From RUG14300 sp964391805 (GTDB lineage: Bacteria > Bacillota > Clostridia > Christensenellales > CAG-1252), in contig CAYMNK010000005.1 in NCBI GenBank assembly GCA_964391805.1, positions 1 through 64,000 on the forward strand: 64,000 bases of DNA. The letters run 5' to 3'. The notes beneath the pieces were generated by a model that was not told the DNA's origin, did not search any database, and saw only the letters and a list, made by a program, of their open reading frames with translations. The position numbers and the translations under genes are program-made. This document shows positions 34,105-49,100 of this stretch, one piece after another; position 1 is the first letter of the stretch; each line of letters opens with the position of its first letter.

Positions 34105-37100
34105 CTAAAGCGCAGTGTCGGGGTTGTCGGTATCGTCATCGATAGGAAGAAGCTCGGTTTCGTCGTCGTTATCGGCGGTTTCTTCCGCTCTTTCCTCTTC
34201 GAGCATATTGGCGAAGATTATCTCACGCCATGCCGAATTGGTGATACGCCTACTACGATAAAGCTTATTCGCTCCTACGCTTATCAGTACGATGATTGCA
34301 ATTATCGCTAATGCACCAAGTACGAATACATAGGGCTTTTCTTTGAGATATATCATGAACTTATCCGCTTTGGTATATATCACTTCGACATCGTCAGTCA
34401 AGGTGCTACTCGAATCGATTTCAACTTTTGTACCATCTTGTTCGACATATATCGTCACAAATGCCGGCTCCACCCACGAACCTACAGTATTATACTTCAA
34501 GATTAATCTGTAAGTCAATTCCTCATTAATCGAATAATCGCCTTCTAATTCATATTCGAATGCGGAATTTTCGGACATGTAATGTTTTGCGCCAATTTCT
34601 AATCCTTCTATAACATTATTGAATACATAATGTTCGAGAGCATCGCCATAATCGTCGGTAACCTCTACGATAGCATTCAGTTTTAGTTTGCCGGTTGCGT
34701 ACACGTATTCTATATGTATATTCTTGATGGTATATGCCACGCTGTATACGCTAAAGAATGCCGTCGACGATACTTGTATATTCTGGTTGGTACTGCGTAA
34801 ATACAGGTTGTCGCTGTTACCCGATTGTATGGAATCGCCATTCGCGTACGACGAAAGCGACTTATAGGTAATAGCGAGATTGGATATCAACCATTCACTT
34901 CTTTCCTTATCGGTCGAGTTTTCCGTTATCTCTTCGTCATATTTCGCTCTTAAATATTCGGGTAATTCTCCGTTTAATGTGAAGTGAAGCGTTGCCGATA
35001 TATCACCGTAATACAATACTCCGTTATACGAAACGAAGGTACCGTCTTCTTTATAGTAACCTAAATCGGTGCTCAACGAAACATTGACGGGGCTTATTAC
35101 ATATTTACCATCGATAATATTTCCTATCGTATAGTTATCGAGAAGATATTCCTTATCCGAATTACCCTTCTTTACCGATAATACGCATCCGTACGGTCTA
35201 AATAAATAGGTTCCGGCTTGTGCCTTAACGTCACCGCTGTAACCGGTGCAGGTCACCTCTAAATACTTGGAGTCATTGCCGACAAATCCGCTCACCTTGA
35301 AGTGATTACCCGATGAGCCGAATTTAATATCGTCATCGGTGTCGTACGATCTCGTCACATCTGTCGTTGTGATTGTAAGCTTACAAGGAACGACATAGAA
35401 GGATGAACGCTTGGTATCGAGTACAAACTCAATGCTGTTTTTCAACTCGTCGGATGCCGTTACCGAATACTCGCAGGTGTATTTACCGACGTTCAAGGTT
35501 TCTTTACCGAAGTATCCGACTTTCAGTTTGATGCCTAACCCTTCTAACGTGGTTACGTCTTTCTTGCCGAAAATGCTTGCCATTGTCGATATTACCGATG
35601 ATGCCACATTGGTAGAATACTTCATATTGCCTAATGAAGATGTATCTCCGTAATAATAGTCGCTACCGATATGAGATATGGTTATTACCCTCTTGGTTAT
35701 TTCGTAAGAGTAACCCGATTCGTTAGCGTAACCGATTTCGTAATATGAAGTGATATCTTTGCCGTCACGGTCGTGAACAGCAAAAATAATCGAATATGAA
35801 CCGACTAATTCGCCATCGGCTCTCGATACCGTAATACCGTCACCCGAGACAAGTTTGCTACCTACCGTGCGCACTGCGCTCGAAATATCCTTATCTGCCG
35901 AAGCAAATATCTTGGACGTTGTGCCTGTGTATTCTAAAACAATGTGCCGTTTCTCGACAGTCAATTTGCCGTCCGCATTCAACAAGTACACCTTTTCGTT
36001 GTTCTCGTTGTAGTCGGGCTCTTCTTCGCCTGTAGTCAGATATTCAAAATCTAAATTCGACTCAAAACGATATCTTATACCGTATACAGTGCCGTCGGGA
36101 TATAACTGTGCCGATTGAAGATAATTATCGGTATAGGCATATTCGTAACGGATGTCGAGTGTTAAATACTCTCCGACAAATTCGGCATAACTCATATCGA
36201 GGTCGAACCATTCGGCAAAGGCACTATATTCGCTTTCCGTTATGGTAAATAGTTCGCCGTTTGAATTTATTATAGTATATCCGAGGCTCTCGACGGTATT
36301 ACCGTATTCAATCCTCGTGTCCTCTATTTCGGCTTTCACCTTGGAGGGCAATATACGCAATCTCGCCGTGGAGGTTACAGAGTCGATATTATAGTTGGTC
36401 AAAGCGCCTCTTACGGGGGTGATGGCGTAACTACCGCTATGCTTGATATGATAAACATATCTGAGTTCACCGTTTTCTTCAACTATTTCGTCGCCGTCGA
36501 CTAACAATAGTTTTGCTTTGGTCAGCACATCGTCGTCGCCGTCTTTCAAGCCTTCAACCTTATAATACTTGGCAAATAAAGCATTGATATCAAAGTATCC
36601 GCCCGAATAACTAAATTGATCGAGATAGTCAATGGTTATGGTAGGTATATCTATGGTCAATTTCGCCTTTTCGATACCGAAAGTGTAAGGACTGTGCTTG
36701 ATCGCTTCGCCGTTCTCTACGGTGTATCTGTAAAGGATCTCGCCTTGAGGTAAAACGTAATCCACATTGAAGAAGTATCCGTATGAATTGGTGTCGAGAT
36801 AGGAATCCTCGGTTATCATCACATAATAGCCGTTACCCGCATTCGATACCGCTTGACCTGTGGCGGGATCTATGTAGATCAACTTGATATTGCTGAAATC
36901 AAGTGTCGATATTTTGTATTCGCTATTATCTTCGTCAATAAATCCGAATAAGGTCTTAGAATCGATTTGCGCATCGGGCGTGGTATCGTAACTCTTGTCT
37001 ACCATTGTAAGAGAAGTAAATACCAATTGTTTAGGACTTATGGTAAATGTGAAATTCGCCTCGCCTATCATCAATGAAGATTCTTCATTACCGATCGAGA

Positions 37101-40100
37101 AGGTCACTTCATATGAACCGGCATGCTTGGGTAACGCTATACCTAACGACACATCGGTCACAAGCGGTAAGGTAGACGCATCCGATTTAATCGTTCTAAA
37201 TACCTTAATTTCGGTAGATAGATGTGAGTTCAACTTGTCGAGTAAATTGAGTTGTTCTGCCGATACAGAGAGATACTCGTTAAGTTCGGTTGCGCTCTTG
37301 TCGCCGTAGATAATGTTTGTAAATCCTGCCGTTATCAACGAATAGTATGCTTTGATCCTTATAGAACCTTTCAATTTACTCATATCCGGAATTGTCAAAG
37401 TTCTCAAGTTGGAAGCCATATCGTATACGATAACGCCGTCACCGTCTTCGTACGAGAATCCCAAGAACATATATCCGTCGGTCAAGCCTGCCGTTATTAC
37501 AAGTTCGGATGTCTCGACAGGGAAGTATGCTCCGCCCTCGATTATGTCGGGTCTAATACCTTCTAACAATTGTCCGCTTAAAGGATCATATACGTCGACA
37601 TATACCGTATAACTGTATTGATACTCGGCAACAACGTCGGTAACGGCATTTCCGTTAAGGGTAAACAAGCCGTCCGAAAGCGTTAGGATGTAATTCTTAT
37701 TATTTTCTATATCGCCTTCGACAAAACCGTCGGAAGCGAACCAATGATAGAGTTTATATTCTTCTTGGTCGTTAGTGTTAAATACAAAATGATCATTAAA
37801 TGAATTGACGGTGATGTGACCGTTTAATCCGTCTTTATTGACAACCTTGATTAAGCCGGCATTGGTGGATATATCGCCTACATAGCTTATTACCCAGCAG
37901 TTTTCGACATTGCAGTTTAACACCGACAATACCGATGTGTAGACTTCTACAGCAAGATTGATTACCTTACCGTCGCCATCGGTGGAAACCACTCCGTCAT
38001 ATTCGGAACCCGTAACGGAAACATCGATTAGCAAACTGTTAAAGTTACCATTGATTGTTCCTTTAAAACCATGCAAACCCTTGAGAGAATCGGCATGCGT
38101 AAGGTGTAAATCATTCACAATTACTATTTCGATACCCGAAAGATCGGAACCGACCTCTACACTCGAGTTAACTAAGGCATTCCAAGCATCTTCACTATCA
38201 ATCATTCTATTGACATTGAAAGCAAGTACGGTGAGTTTTTCTGCTGTTTCGCCATCTTTTGTTATTCCGTGAACGAAGGTGGCTTCGTTACTTACACCTT
38301 TATCGTAGACATATCCTAATAATGCGATTTCGTCGCTTTCCGCAAATCCAAAGGTTATCGTATGTTCGGTAGCATCGATACGTGTCACTACTTCGCCTAA
38401 GGTGTAGCCGAATACATTGGACAAAGCCCCCTGCTCACTCAAAACGAAGGAATTGTAATCGGCAATTTCGGTTGACTTAACTATCCATGCATTATTGAGC
38501 GTTCCGCTCATTAAGGCTTTTCCCGCACCGACAAGTTCGATTACGCTATTGGTCAAATTACCGTTTTCGTTGATGCTTACACTTCCGCTTCCATAATAAA
38601 CGACCTTCAAATCGCTGACCGTACCTACAAGAGAGGTAAATAAAGTTATGTCTGCATCAGATTGTATATTGATCGTTTTTCCGTTACCATAGAATGTTCC
38701 CTTTAATCCGTCCACGCCGTCAAACGCGCCGTCAACGGTGATGTCGTCGGTTAGATATACATTCCCCGAGAACTGCCCTACGGATACGGCAATCGAATAT
38801 GCTTTAAGTTGTTTAAGGGTGGATATCTCATTAATGGCGGTTATCGAATAACGCTTGATTTCGCTTCCGTTCGATGAAACCATATTGTAGTTATCATTCA
38901 AAACAACTGCACCCGATTCGTCACGCCACAACAAGAAGTTGTCGCTATTATTGATTCCTACTGTCAACCTTATTTCACCGCTCATACGGTCAAGATATGT
39001 ACTTACCGAAATGTTAGAGAAAACAGATAAGGCATTTACATTTTCGCTCGAAACCGACGGTGCTATGATCCAAACGTTTTGTGCCGATAAATCTCCGCTT
39101 ACCGAAAGTTTTGCGTTATCGGCGTGAGTGGTAACGGTCATATTTGCAACAACAGCGCTTTTGATAACTCCGACGAAAAGATATGCAGAACTGCCGATAT
39201 CGATTACGACGTTGCGTAATTCACCGCCAAAACGCTTAAATAAAGCGTTAGTTGCAGTCATTGTAAAGCCTTGTCCGTCAATTGTACCCTTGAAGGAATA
39301 TAAATCATTACCAATAACAATTTTCGACGGAATATTTACGATGTCGTCAATTAGTTTAAAGGTTTGTTCCGACATTTCGAAACCTCTATTGACTGCGTTC
39401 GCCAATTTTTCAAGGTCGTCTGTATTTGCAATAGAATTGCTTATTACGCTTATCGAATATACTTTTGCTCCGCTAAGCTCAACCGTCAATGATGTGTTGC
39501 CTATGTAATCGAGGTTCAAGTCGTCAATCGATCCAATATACCATCCGCTAAAGACTTCGTCGTTGTCAATAATTGCGGTTGCGGTATAAACGCCTTCGAT
39601 TTCCTTGATTTCGGGGAATATAGCGCAGTCGGCTATAATCAAACCGATGCCGTCATTTAATTCGGGCGTTACAATCGACAATTCTTTATCGGTTACGGCA
39701 TAAACGCCTTGAGCCTTCCAACTTACAGAGTCGTTCGGCGATAATTTCATATTAGAGGTCGCAAATAGTACGCTTACGTTCGTTAACGAACCTAAGTAAC
39801 TATTCTCTAATAGATACATTTCGACATCCGAATCAGCCCAAGCGGTAACGTCTATGACTAAATCTCCAAATAACGCATCGGCACTCGAGTTTTCACCTCT
39901 AAGCACATATCCCTTGTTATCTACAGCCGATGTTGTACCTGTAATAGTTAAGGTGTTTCCGTTACCTAAGAAGGTTCCGCGGAATTTGTTTAACGATAAG
40001 AGTTCGTCTGCAAAAACTGTCAAATCATTGGTCATTATATAAGTTTTTCCGACAGAGAATGTGCTGTAGCCTATGTCCAAAACGCCTGTCAAAGCAAGTA

Positions 40101-43100
40101 AATCACCGCGCGAGGCTATATGATCGCTTATAAATTCTGCGGTAAAGCTGTTTTTGCCCGAATATAGAGGATCTGCCGTTGAGAAAGGACTATCACTCAA
40201 TATTGCAATATTTCCGTCGTCGTTTTCACCGGTAAAGCCTACGAATATGGTATTTTCGTCAATCGGTTCGGGCACAAATGTCAAGACGCTCGAATTGTGG
40301 TCGATTACAAGACTACCGTTACCGTTGATCACTATTGACGAGTACTTATTACTATTATTCGATCCGCTAACGGTGTTTTCGTCGATCGACGCTCTCGAAA
40401 TCAGCCATGCGTTTTCATTATAGGACGAACCCGAAGCAATAACATTCGATAACGTCATGCCTTGTTCGGTATATACCGCAGAATCGCTGATATATCCGCT
40501 ATTATGTACACAAATACCTGCAGAATTATCTCCGCTTAACGAGTATTGATAGGTTACAGCTAAGTTCTTAATAGTGCCCGAACTGTAACCGAATAATGAT
40601 TGTAATTCGCTACCGTAGGTCGTGCCTTTTGTAAATGTGATATTATAATAGTTGCCGTTAAACTGTGCACCGAATTCGTGCGAAGATGTACCGATTGCGG
40701 TAAATTCGCCCGTAATAGAGATATCGTTCGCTAAGGTGAATTCTCCGTCAATGGGTTGAATTCCGTATGATAAAGCGGAAGATAATGCCTTAAGTTCACT
40801 TCCGTCGGCAAATTCCCTTCTAATAGTTGCAATAAGATGCATTCCGCTAACTATACCCGATGGAGATAAAACAAGGGAGTTTTCCGAATACAAGAGGTAT
40901 CCGCTATCAAACAGTAATACACTCTTATAATCGGTATCGGCATCGGCAAATAACGTGATGCCACGCTCGGTATCGAATATTGCATCGAATACGATGTGTC
41001 CGTTGTTAACGATGTCGCCTATGTCACGATACGTAACGCTTACGCTCTCTCCTATATTCACATAGGTCATACAGTTTACAGCATCGATGCGTGAATTGTA
41101 TTTATTATCCCCGTTATATACCCAAACATTAGATATATACGACGTTCCCGATTTATTCCTACCTATAGCACTGTCCGAAACAACGGTGTCCGGTGAAATA
41201 TCAAGGAGAGTGTCGGTTATCGTCGTTCCGTTGGTTCCTACAAGTCCGCCAGATATTTGTTCGATACCGCTTGCGGCACTAATAGATGAATTATTGATTT
41301 TAACATAGTTGGATGCAATGGTACCCATATTGGACCCCGTGAATCCGCCCGAATATGCGGTAACGCTACTTGTCGAGGATATTACAGCTCCCGATATGTA
41401 TAACTCGATATTAGAGATATAGTAACTATTGGTTCCGACAATACCACCCGCATACGAAGCACCCAAACTATTTTCACGTCCTGCCTCTATCCTTCCGTCA
41501 ATATTTGCCTTAATCCTCTTAATGGTTCCAAGGTTACTTCCAACTACTCCGCCGGCATAAGCATTAACAGAAGGATCGTATTCACCTTCCCGAGAAGCGC
41601 TGAGTGTACCCGATAAAAGAATTTCACAGTCGGCTATCTCGCCCGAACGAGTATTTTCACCGACCACTCCGCCTACTCTCGAGGCATTTAGTGTCGCGGT
41701 AGACACTATTTTTACGGTACAATTATATATGCTTCCACTATTGAGTGCGACTATACCGCCAAAAGAGGATGTTTCACCGTTACCGAAAGAACCATTTGAG
41801 TATTCGATGTTAAGATTCTTTATTACCGCAGACGATGACGCATATCCGAATAATCCCATGTAAGATTGCGCCTTGATTGCATCGTTACCGATAATCGTAA
41901 TGGTATGTCCGAGCCCGTCGAAGACGTGTTTAAATCCGTACAATCCGTTATCGGTATACTTACCGATAGAGGAAATCAAGGGATCGTTTTCGCTTATTGT
42001 CAAATCATTGGTCAAAGTAAATACGAGTGATTTGGCGAAAAGACCGTTATTAACTGTGTTAGCCATAACGTTAAGTTCGTCGACACTCGAAATGATTAAA
42101 TTAATAAAGACTACGCTTACCGTTCTACCGGTAATATTATTTAAAGGCTTAAAGGTGTTATCGTCAACGTTACCTATAGAGTCGGTAACAGCTATTCCGT
42201 TTCCTTCGTACCAACCGTCGATTTCGGCTACTTTGCCACCTTCCGAACCGCTCTTTTCGGTTATGTTGATGAAAATCACGTTACCGTCTCCGTCAATATA
42301 TGAGTCAATAATACCGTTACCGCTGACCTCGAGCACGTTTACCGCCTGATAACCGTTACCGATAGCGGTTGCAGTCGTGGGTACGTCGACAACTAACCAA
42401 CTGTTGTTGGCACTACCTTGAATGCTACCTACAAAGTAACCTATATCGGCACCTTCTACGCCCGAAATCGTGCCTTTGGCTATACATACGCTGTCGATAA
42501 GCGTCGCATTGCTTCTACCGACAACGCCTCCTATCGATTGGTTTTTAGAATTGGCAACGATGCTTGAACCTTGATAGGTTCTAACGGTCAAGGATGCTAC
42601 GTATGCTCTATCTTGAGATATACCTATCGCACCGCCACCGTAACCCGACGAACCTTCGCCACCGTCCAAGACCTCGATGGTACCTAAAAGACTGACACTT
42701 GCAAGTTCGCTAAGTCCGCATAACGCTTCACCGCGCAATTCGCTCCATACCGTGAATTGACTGTTATCGCCACCCGATGAACCTAACACATAGCCGTTAT
42801 TCACACCAACGATACCGCCTACGGTCAAACCTACCAATTGAGTATTAGCATTGATAATTACGAGGCTGTTTTCTATTCTGCCGTTCTCGTAATTGTAGGC
42901 AGAAATACCGCCTACCACATTACCTTTTATGGTAACCGAAGCATTCTCGTTAAAGCTTACCGATACTCCGCTGATTGTACCCGAATTATATACGGCAATC
43001 ACGCCGATGTCTCCGGCAGAAAGCCTTATGTCGTTCATTAGTACAACCGATAAATTCTCAATTACGCCTTCATTATATCCGAATAATGGCACGTTGGCCG

Positions 43101-46100
43101 AAATATTACTTCCGTCGATATGACGCTTGGTCATATTTATTGTGATTTTGTAGTAATTACCGTTATAATAGCCCGATAAACTGCCCCTAAACGGAGTGGA
43201 CGCAGTACCTATAGACTCGAATTCGGAGTCTGTAAGCACTATATTCGCTCCTAACGTAAAGTCGGTATTGGCATATGTATATCCACCCTTGTTGACGTCT
43301 AAAGAGATGGATAATAACTGCTCCGCTTCGGTTATGACGGTGTCAATTATTACAACTTCGTATCTTCTATTGATAAGACTTGTCTTCGGATAATAGACGC
43401 CGTGATCGCCTGCCGTTACGTCTGTATCATTAGCGGTAACGCCTAATGCTTTAGATAATTGGTTATCAAGCGAATAGTTGCTGTACCAACCCTTGACAGA
43501 ATAGCGATCTAACGCGCTGTTTTCCATCTTTACGATGTATTCTCCGTTGGTTATCTCGAAGGATAACGACAATGCGCCCATGCCGATTACCTTCATTCTA
43601 TTGATACTCGAGTTACCTATATTTGCAACGTAACCAATATCGCTATTGAGATTATTTGCCTTGGTTATTACCCAAGTATTGGTCAATAGATTTCTTGTAT
43701 CGTAGCCAAAAGCAATTGCACCGTAACGGTTGCCGTCTTCACTCACGGAACAATCTATTTGCGCTTCCGTTCCAATAATTATTACATTTTCGACTGTACC
43801 CTCGAGATATGCTATAGCACCTGCATATTGAGTGTTTACCGAACCTAAAGCAACTTGCTCTTCGGTGTACTTGGTCCAGCCGAATTCACCGTTGATTTCT
43901 ATAATGACATTCTTCAATGCACCGTATTCGCCTATATGACCGAATATACCCGCATATTTACCCTTGACGATGATTCCATCGGCAAGAGTGATTCTATTGC
44001 CCTGTCCGTCAAAGGTCGCATTGAAGGGTACTACCGCGCCTATTCCGACATAATCGGGGTTATTTATGACGACATCGTTCACAAGGGTAAAGGTCAATCC
44101 GTAAAAGTCATAACCGCTATTGGTGTTTTCAGCCAAGGTTATCAAATCTTCATCTGTAGATATTTCCGACTTCAAGAAAGAAGCGTAGAGAATAAGTCCC
44201 GCGCGAGAAGTGTCAAAGGTTATATTGCTTATGTCATTTCCTACTTCGTTAAACGCTTGCTTGTTACCGTCTACGTAACTATACCATTCTTTCCATGCGT
44301 GACCGCCCGTTCTTTGAACATTGACGCCGTTTATAGTATCGTTTTGGGTGCTGAAGGCTATCTTTAACTCACCTGCGCCCACAACGGTGATTACATTGAT
44401 ACCACCGTTATAGACACCGCTTTGTTTGAAAGTTCCGTTCGAGTCGACTGCATCGTAAAATGCTTGCTCGTTATTGTTACTTTCGTTATTGAATCTGTTG
44501 TTGTAGGATAATACCCATACGTTTTGAGCATAATCGATTTCGCTCCAATTCGTAACGTTTCCGTAGGCGTCGGTCGTAATGGATTGATTGACCGCTACCC
44601 TCGAAGCCGACAATGTAGCGACAATGCTTGCCGTTTTCTTAATTTCGACAATTATGTTTTTGAGTACAGCGCCGTTATCTACAGCAGAAAGAGAACCCGA
44701 ATACTTGGTTTCCGCGCCACCAATCGTGCCTGACAATTCAATATACAAATTAGTTACGCTTGCGCCTTTACCGAGTATGCCGAAAATACCCGAATAAGCC
44801 TTATCGATTTTTGCATCCTCGGAAATTATTATCTTATATCCGTTTCCGTTGTATTTACCGATAAACTCTATCAGTTTATATTCGCCTAACGTCGATGAAG
44901 CCAAACTGACCTCTCCGCCTATGGGCGTATAATCGGCGTCGGCCGGAATTGTTATATCCGCTACTTGTGAAAACTCTATACCTCTATACGATCTACCCGA
45001 ATTGGTCAAGGTTGCCAATTTAACGAGATCTTCATAAGTTCTGATAACGGGATTGAGGAATACGGCAAGGAAACTTTCACCGACCATGGGTGAAGATGCT
45101 GAACTTATAAGAGTGGTTTTCCTATCCGTTGTCGAGCCGTCCTCGCTAATAAAGCCGAATACCGGTTCACCATCCGCTATCGCCGTCAACGAGAATACGA
45201 TGGACGTATTCAAATCATCTATGGGCTTGGTCGTGTCGGTACGAGCGAATGTAATATTCAACAATCCCTCTCCGCAAATATAGAGGGTGTCAGGCATATT
45301 TATACCGCTCGAAACTATATCGGTGGATATATTACCCGCTATATCCTTATATCCGCCTACAATGCGGTAATCGCTGTTTTCGGGCAATACCAACCAAACA
45401 TTATTGAACGATGCGCTACCGTCGAATACGCCGACTAAACCGCCTATAGAATCGGTATTGATATTATAAAGTTCGGTTTTTTCGCCTAATACTACTGCCA
45501 CATTCTCTATAGTTCCGCTAAGGAATCCCGCAAGATAACCTGTATATATACTCTTTTTATCTCCAAATGTTTGTCCTCGATACGAACTGTTTTCGGTGAC
45601 GTTATCGGCACGAATAATTATGTTCTTGACTGTACCGCCCTTACCTATGTTACCGAACAAACCGCTGTATGCGTTATAATCGGAAGTTAGGTCTCCTATA
45701 AGTCTAATTGTATAACATGCGTTAGAAGCATTTGCATCAGTGTCGATAAGTCCGTCAAATACACCCGTAAATGGATGTTCGACGGTGCCTATAGGCGTCA
45801 ATTTACCCATATCTATCACAAGTTCGGTGATATAATTATTACCTGCATCCTTACCGAGATCGAGGGTAAACATAGCGCCGTTGTCACCAAAGGTGTTGAC
45901 GTTTTCGGCAAATTCATAGAAGTCCTCTGCCGAACGAATAACAAGGTCGATAAAACTCAATGTAAAATCAATTTTATCGATTTTGGCACTTTCTCTTATC
46001 CCGCCGAGTGCGTTATACACTATTACACCTTCGTCGGGGCGTGAATCTATTGCTCCGTATACATCGGAACGATTTAAACTATCTAAAGTGGTTTTTGACG

Positions 46101-49100
46101 AAATATCATAATACCAATCGTCATAATAAGCAAAAACGTTATCGCTCTCGCTCGACAAAACGCTAAATGTTATATTATTCTTACCGTACTCGGTAAAGGA
46201 AACTCCAAGTTTACCTAAGCCGATTACCGAAAGTTTATTAACAGAATCGTCTTTATTTTCCGCAGTTGAACCTTCTTTTATTCCTATCGAATCGCTTGCA
46301 CCGTTATAGATTACAGTCCATACGTCGACTAGATTTGCCGACTCCGAAACAAAACCTGCAAGCACACCGCCATAGGAATCCGATCTTAAACTATAGGGGA
46401 CGGAAAACGCGTTAACGGTCACATTAGAAACGGTACCGTCTATACGACCTGCAAGCACTCCGGTATAGTTGCTCATTCCCGAACCAACTAAGAAGTCTTC
46501 GCCTACCTCGATAATTAGATTCCTGACAATTGAATCGGAAGATAAATATCCGAAGATACCGCTATAATCGCTTCCCGATATAGCGCCCCTTTGAAGAATA
46601 ATCTTGGTATAATCACCCTCAAAAATTCCGGAGAATGGATGTTCAAGTGTTCCTATGGGATTGACTGTATTTCTAATGACAATGTCCTCGGTAACCGAAA
46701 GTTTTATCATAACGCCGTGGAAAAGATCGTTATCGTTGATGTTTCGATACAATTCGAGGAATTCTTCGCTGTCGTTTATTACCAAGTCGTAGTAGCAAAC
46801 GTGATACGACGCATTTTTCAAGCCGTCTTCGGCAATATAAACGTTGCCGTCGCCGTTAAAACTTTCGTGAGTCGAAATATCCGAATACCAAGTCGTAGGA
46901 GAATCCGCAATGTACGCGGCGGTAAACTTAATTTTGTTACCCGATACGAATTCGGCATCGACATTGGTTTTACCGACTATTTTCAATGTATTGAAACCTA
47001 CGTTTCCATTGCCGTTTTGAATGAGCGTATCGGAGTTACTCGCCACAGCCCAAACATTTATATGAGCTTCCTCAGATAAATCTATCGAATAGCCCGATAC
47101 TAATCCCTTGAATCCGCTTTGTTTGGAATACAGTTTATTACGAATTATTACGTAACTGTCGCTGATTTGGGTAGAGTTGTTTTGTCCAAGCAAACCGCCC
47201 GTGTACACGGTCGATGCAGAACCTAAAATGCCTTGAACGGTTACATCACAAAGCGAAACTTCACCTTCGTTTTTTGCGACTAATCCGCCTACTGCGGTAA
47301 GTGCATCGATAACAACATTAGAATCAATATATACCGATACATCACTAATCGTTGCTTGGTTATTGCCAACTGCTCCGCCCGAATACTTTATGCCCGAAAC
47401 CGAGCCGTATAGGGCAACTTCGCTTTTAACTATACTACCCGAAGTTGACTGCCCTGCTATTCCGCCGAAAGCGGAGCCCTTAGAGGTAATATCAGCATAG
47501 TTATATGCCTTTACAGAATCGTCGTCACTACCGATGATTCCCTTATTTACACCTGCGATAATACCTAACGAACCTTGATTCTCGGTATATAGGTCAGCTC
47601 CTTTATAGACATAACATACGGCAGAAACAATTGTCGATAGGTTTTCACCTACCACACCGCCGACAGCCGTATCCGATAGTTCGAAGGTAACGCTTTCGTC
47701 AATATATGAGTTTCCGCTTATCGCGGGAGCGGATACTTTACCGTATATTCTAACATTGACATTTTGAACTCTACCGTTATTTACACCGATTACACCGCCC
47801 GAAGAATATGCTCCAATTACCGAAGACGATAGATTTCCCGAATTAATGACAAGTTTAACACTGTCCAATCGATCGGAACCGACAAGTCCGTCATTATATC
47901 CTACGATACCGCCAGAAATATATCCCGACACCTTTCCTGTGTACTCTAAGCCTTGAGTATTATCGTAATCGAAAGAAGCAATTATTCCCGATATTTCACC
48001 CGAATTGTATCCTACTAATCCGCCGACGTAACTTGAATCGCTACCGATAACGCTTGCAGTTGATTTAAAAGTGATGTTTTCTATTATACCCTTATTTACA
48101 TTGGCTAAAGTTCCGACTGCTTGGAGACCGTTCCATTCTTGAGAACTACCGAAGACTACACCCGATTCAACGGAATAGGTAAAGTTACTAACCGAAGAAT
48201 ATTCGCTTATTGTGCCGAATAACGCGTTGCCGATTTTACTACCCGAAGAAGAACCCGAATCGGTGCGAACTCGTATAGTATATCCGTTTCCGTTAAAACT
48301 TCCGACAAATTCTTTAGCCGATTGAAGCAATGAATACCTCGAATCGGATGTGGATAGCACTAATTCGTTTTGCCCCGAAAGATTGACGATATAGTTGGCA
48401 TATGCCTTAAAATCGCTATTGACACTCTCTATCATATCATAGAGGTCATCTTTTGTGGTTATTTCCGTTTTAACGAATATAGCATAGTAATCGACACTCT
48501 TTAACGAGGTTTTATTGTTTGTCGCTATGGTGGGTGCAAAACTCTGTCCCGAACCGCCGTCGGTGGACGACACTACACCGCCTCTCGTCATCGATTCGGT
48601 GTAATTGTAGAACGGTACGGTTTGAGTCTTACCGTCGGGAATCATTTCGACTGCCTCAAATACTATACTTCCGCCAAGAGGTTGAACCTCGTTATTTGCA
48701 TAAACGGTAACTTTGACGTCGCCATAACCGTATTTTACCAATCTATTGGCATCATTGGACTGCTCGCCGTTAACAAGCGGGAAGGTAAATTCGCCCGATT
48801 CGTTTTGAGCGGGAGTAAGATGAACGAAACCGTCTATCGTCGAATCAAAAGCGTAAAGTACCCATAATCCGTCCGTCAAGGCATACTCATTATATCCAAT
48901 CAATAGAGCGTGATTGCCCTCTCCGCAGTCGGATACAATAGTTCCAGCCGATGTTTCATATGCAACCTTAAGAACGGCAGAGTATACCTTACTCGCATTG
49001 TAACCTACTACTCCACCTGCATAAGACGTTTCAGAAGAAATTGCTGTTATATTGGCAATATTACGCCCGAAAGAGCATTCGGTAGATATGTAGAGATTCT

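Noticed and set aside
34105..34180. L-P-I-D-D near the C-terminus of the GLUG protein as a sortase motif
   Set aside because: It does not fit LPXTG and lies in the acidic tail after the membrane helix, on the cytoplasmic side.
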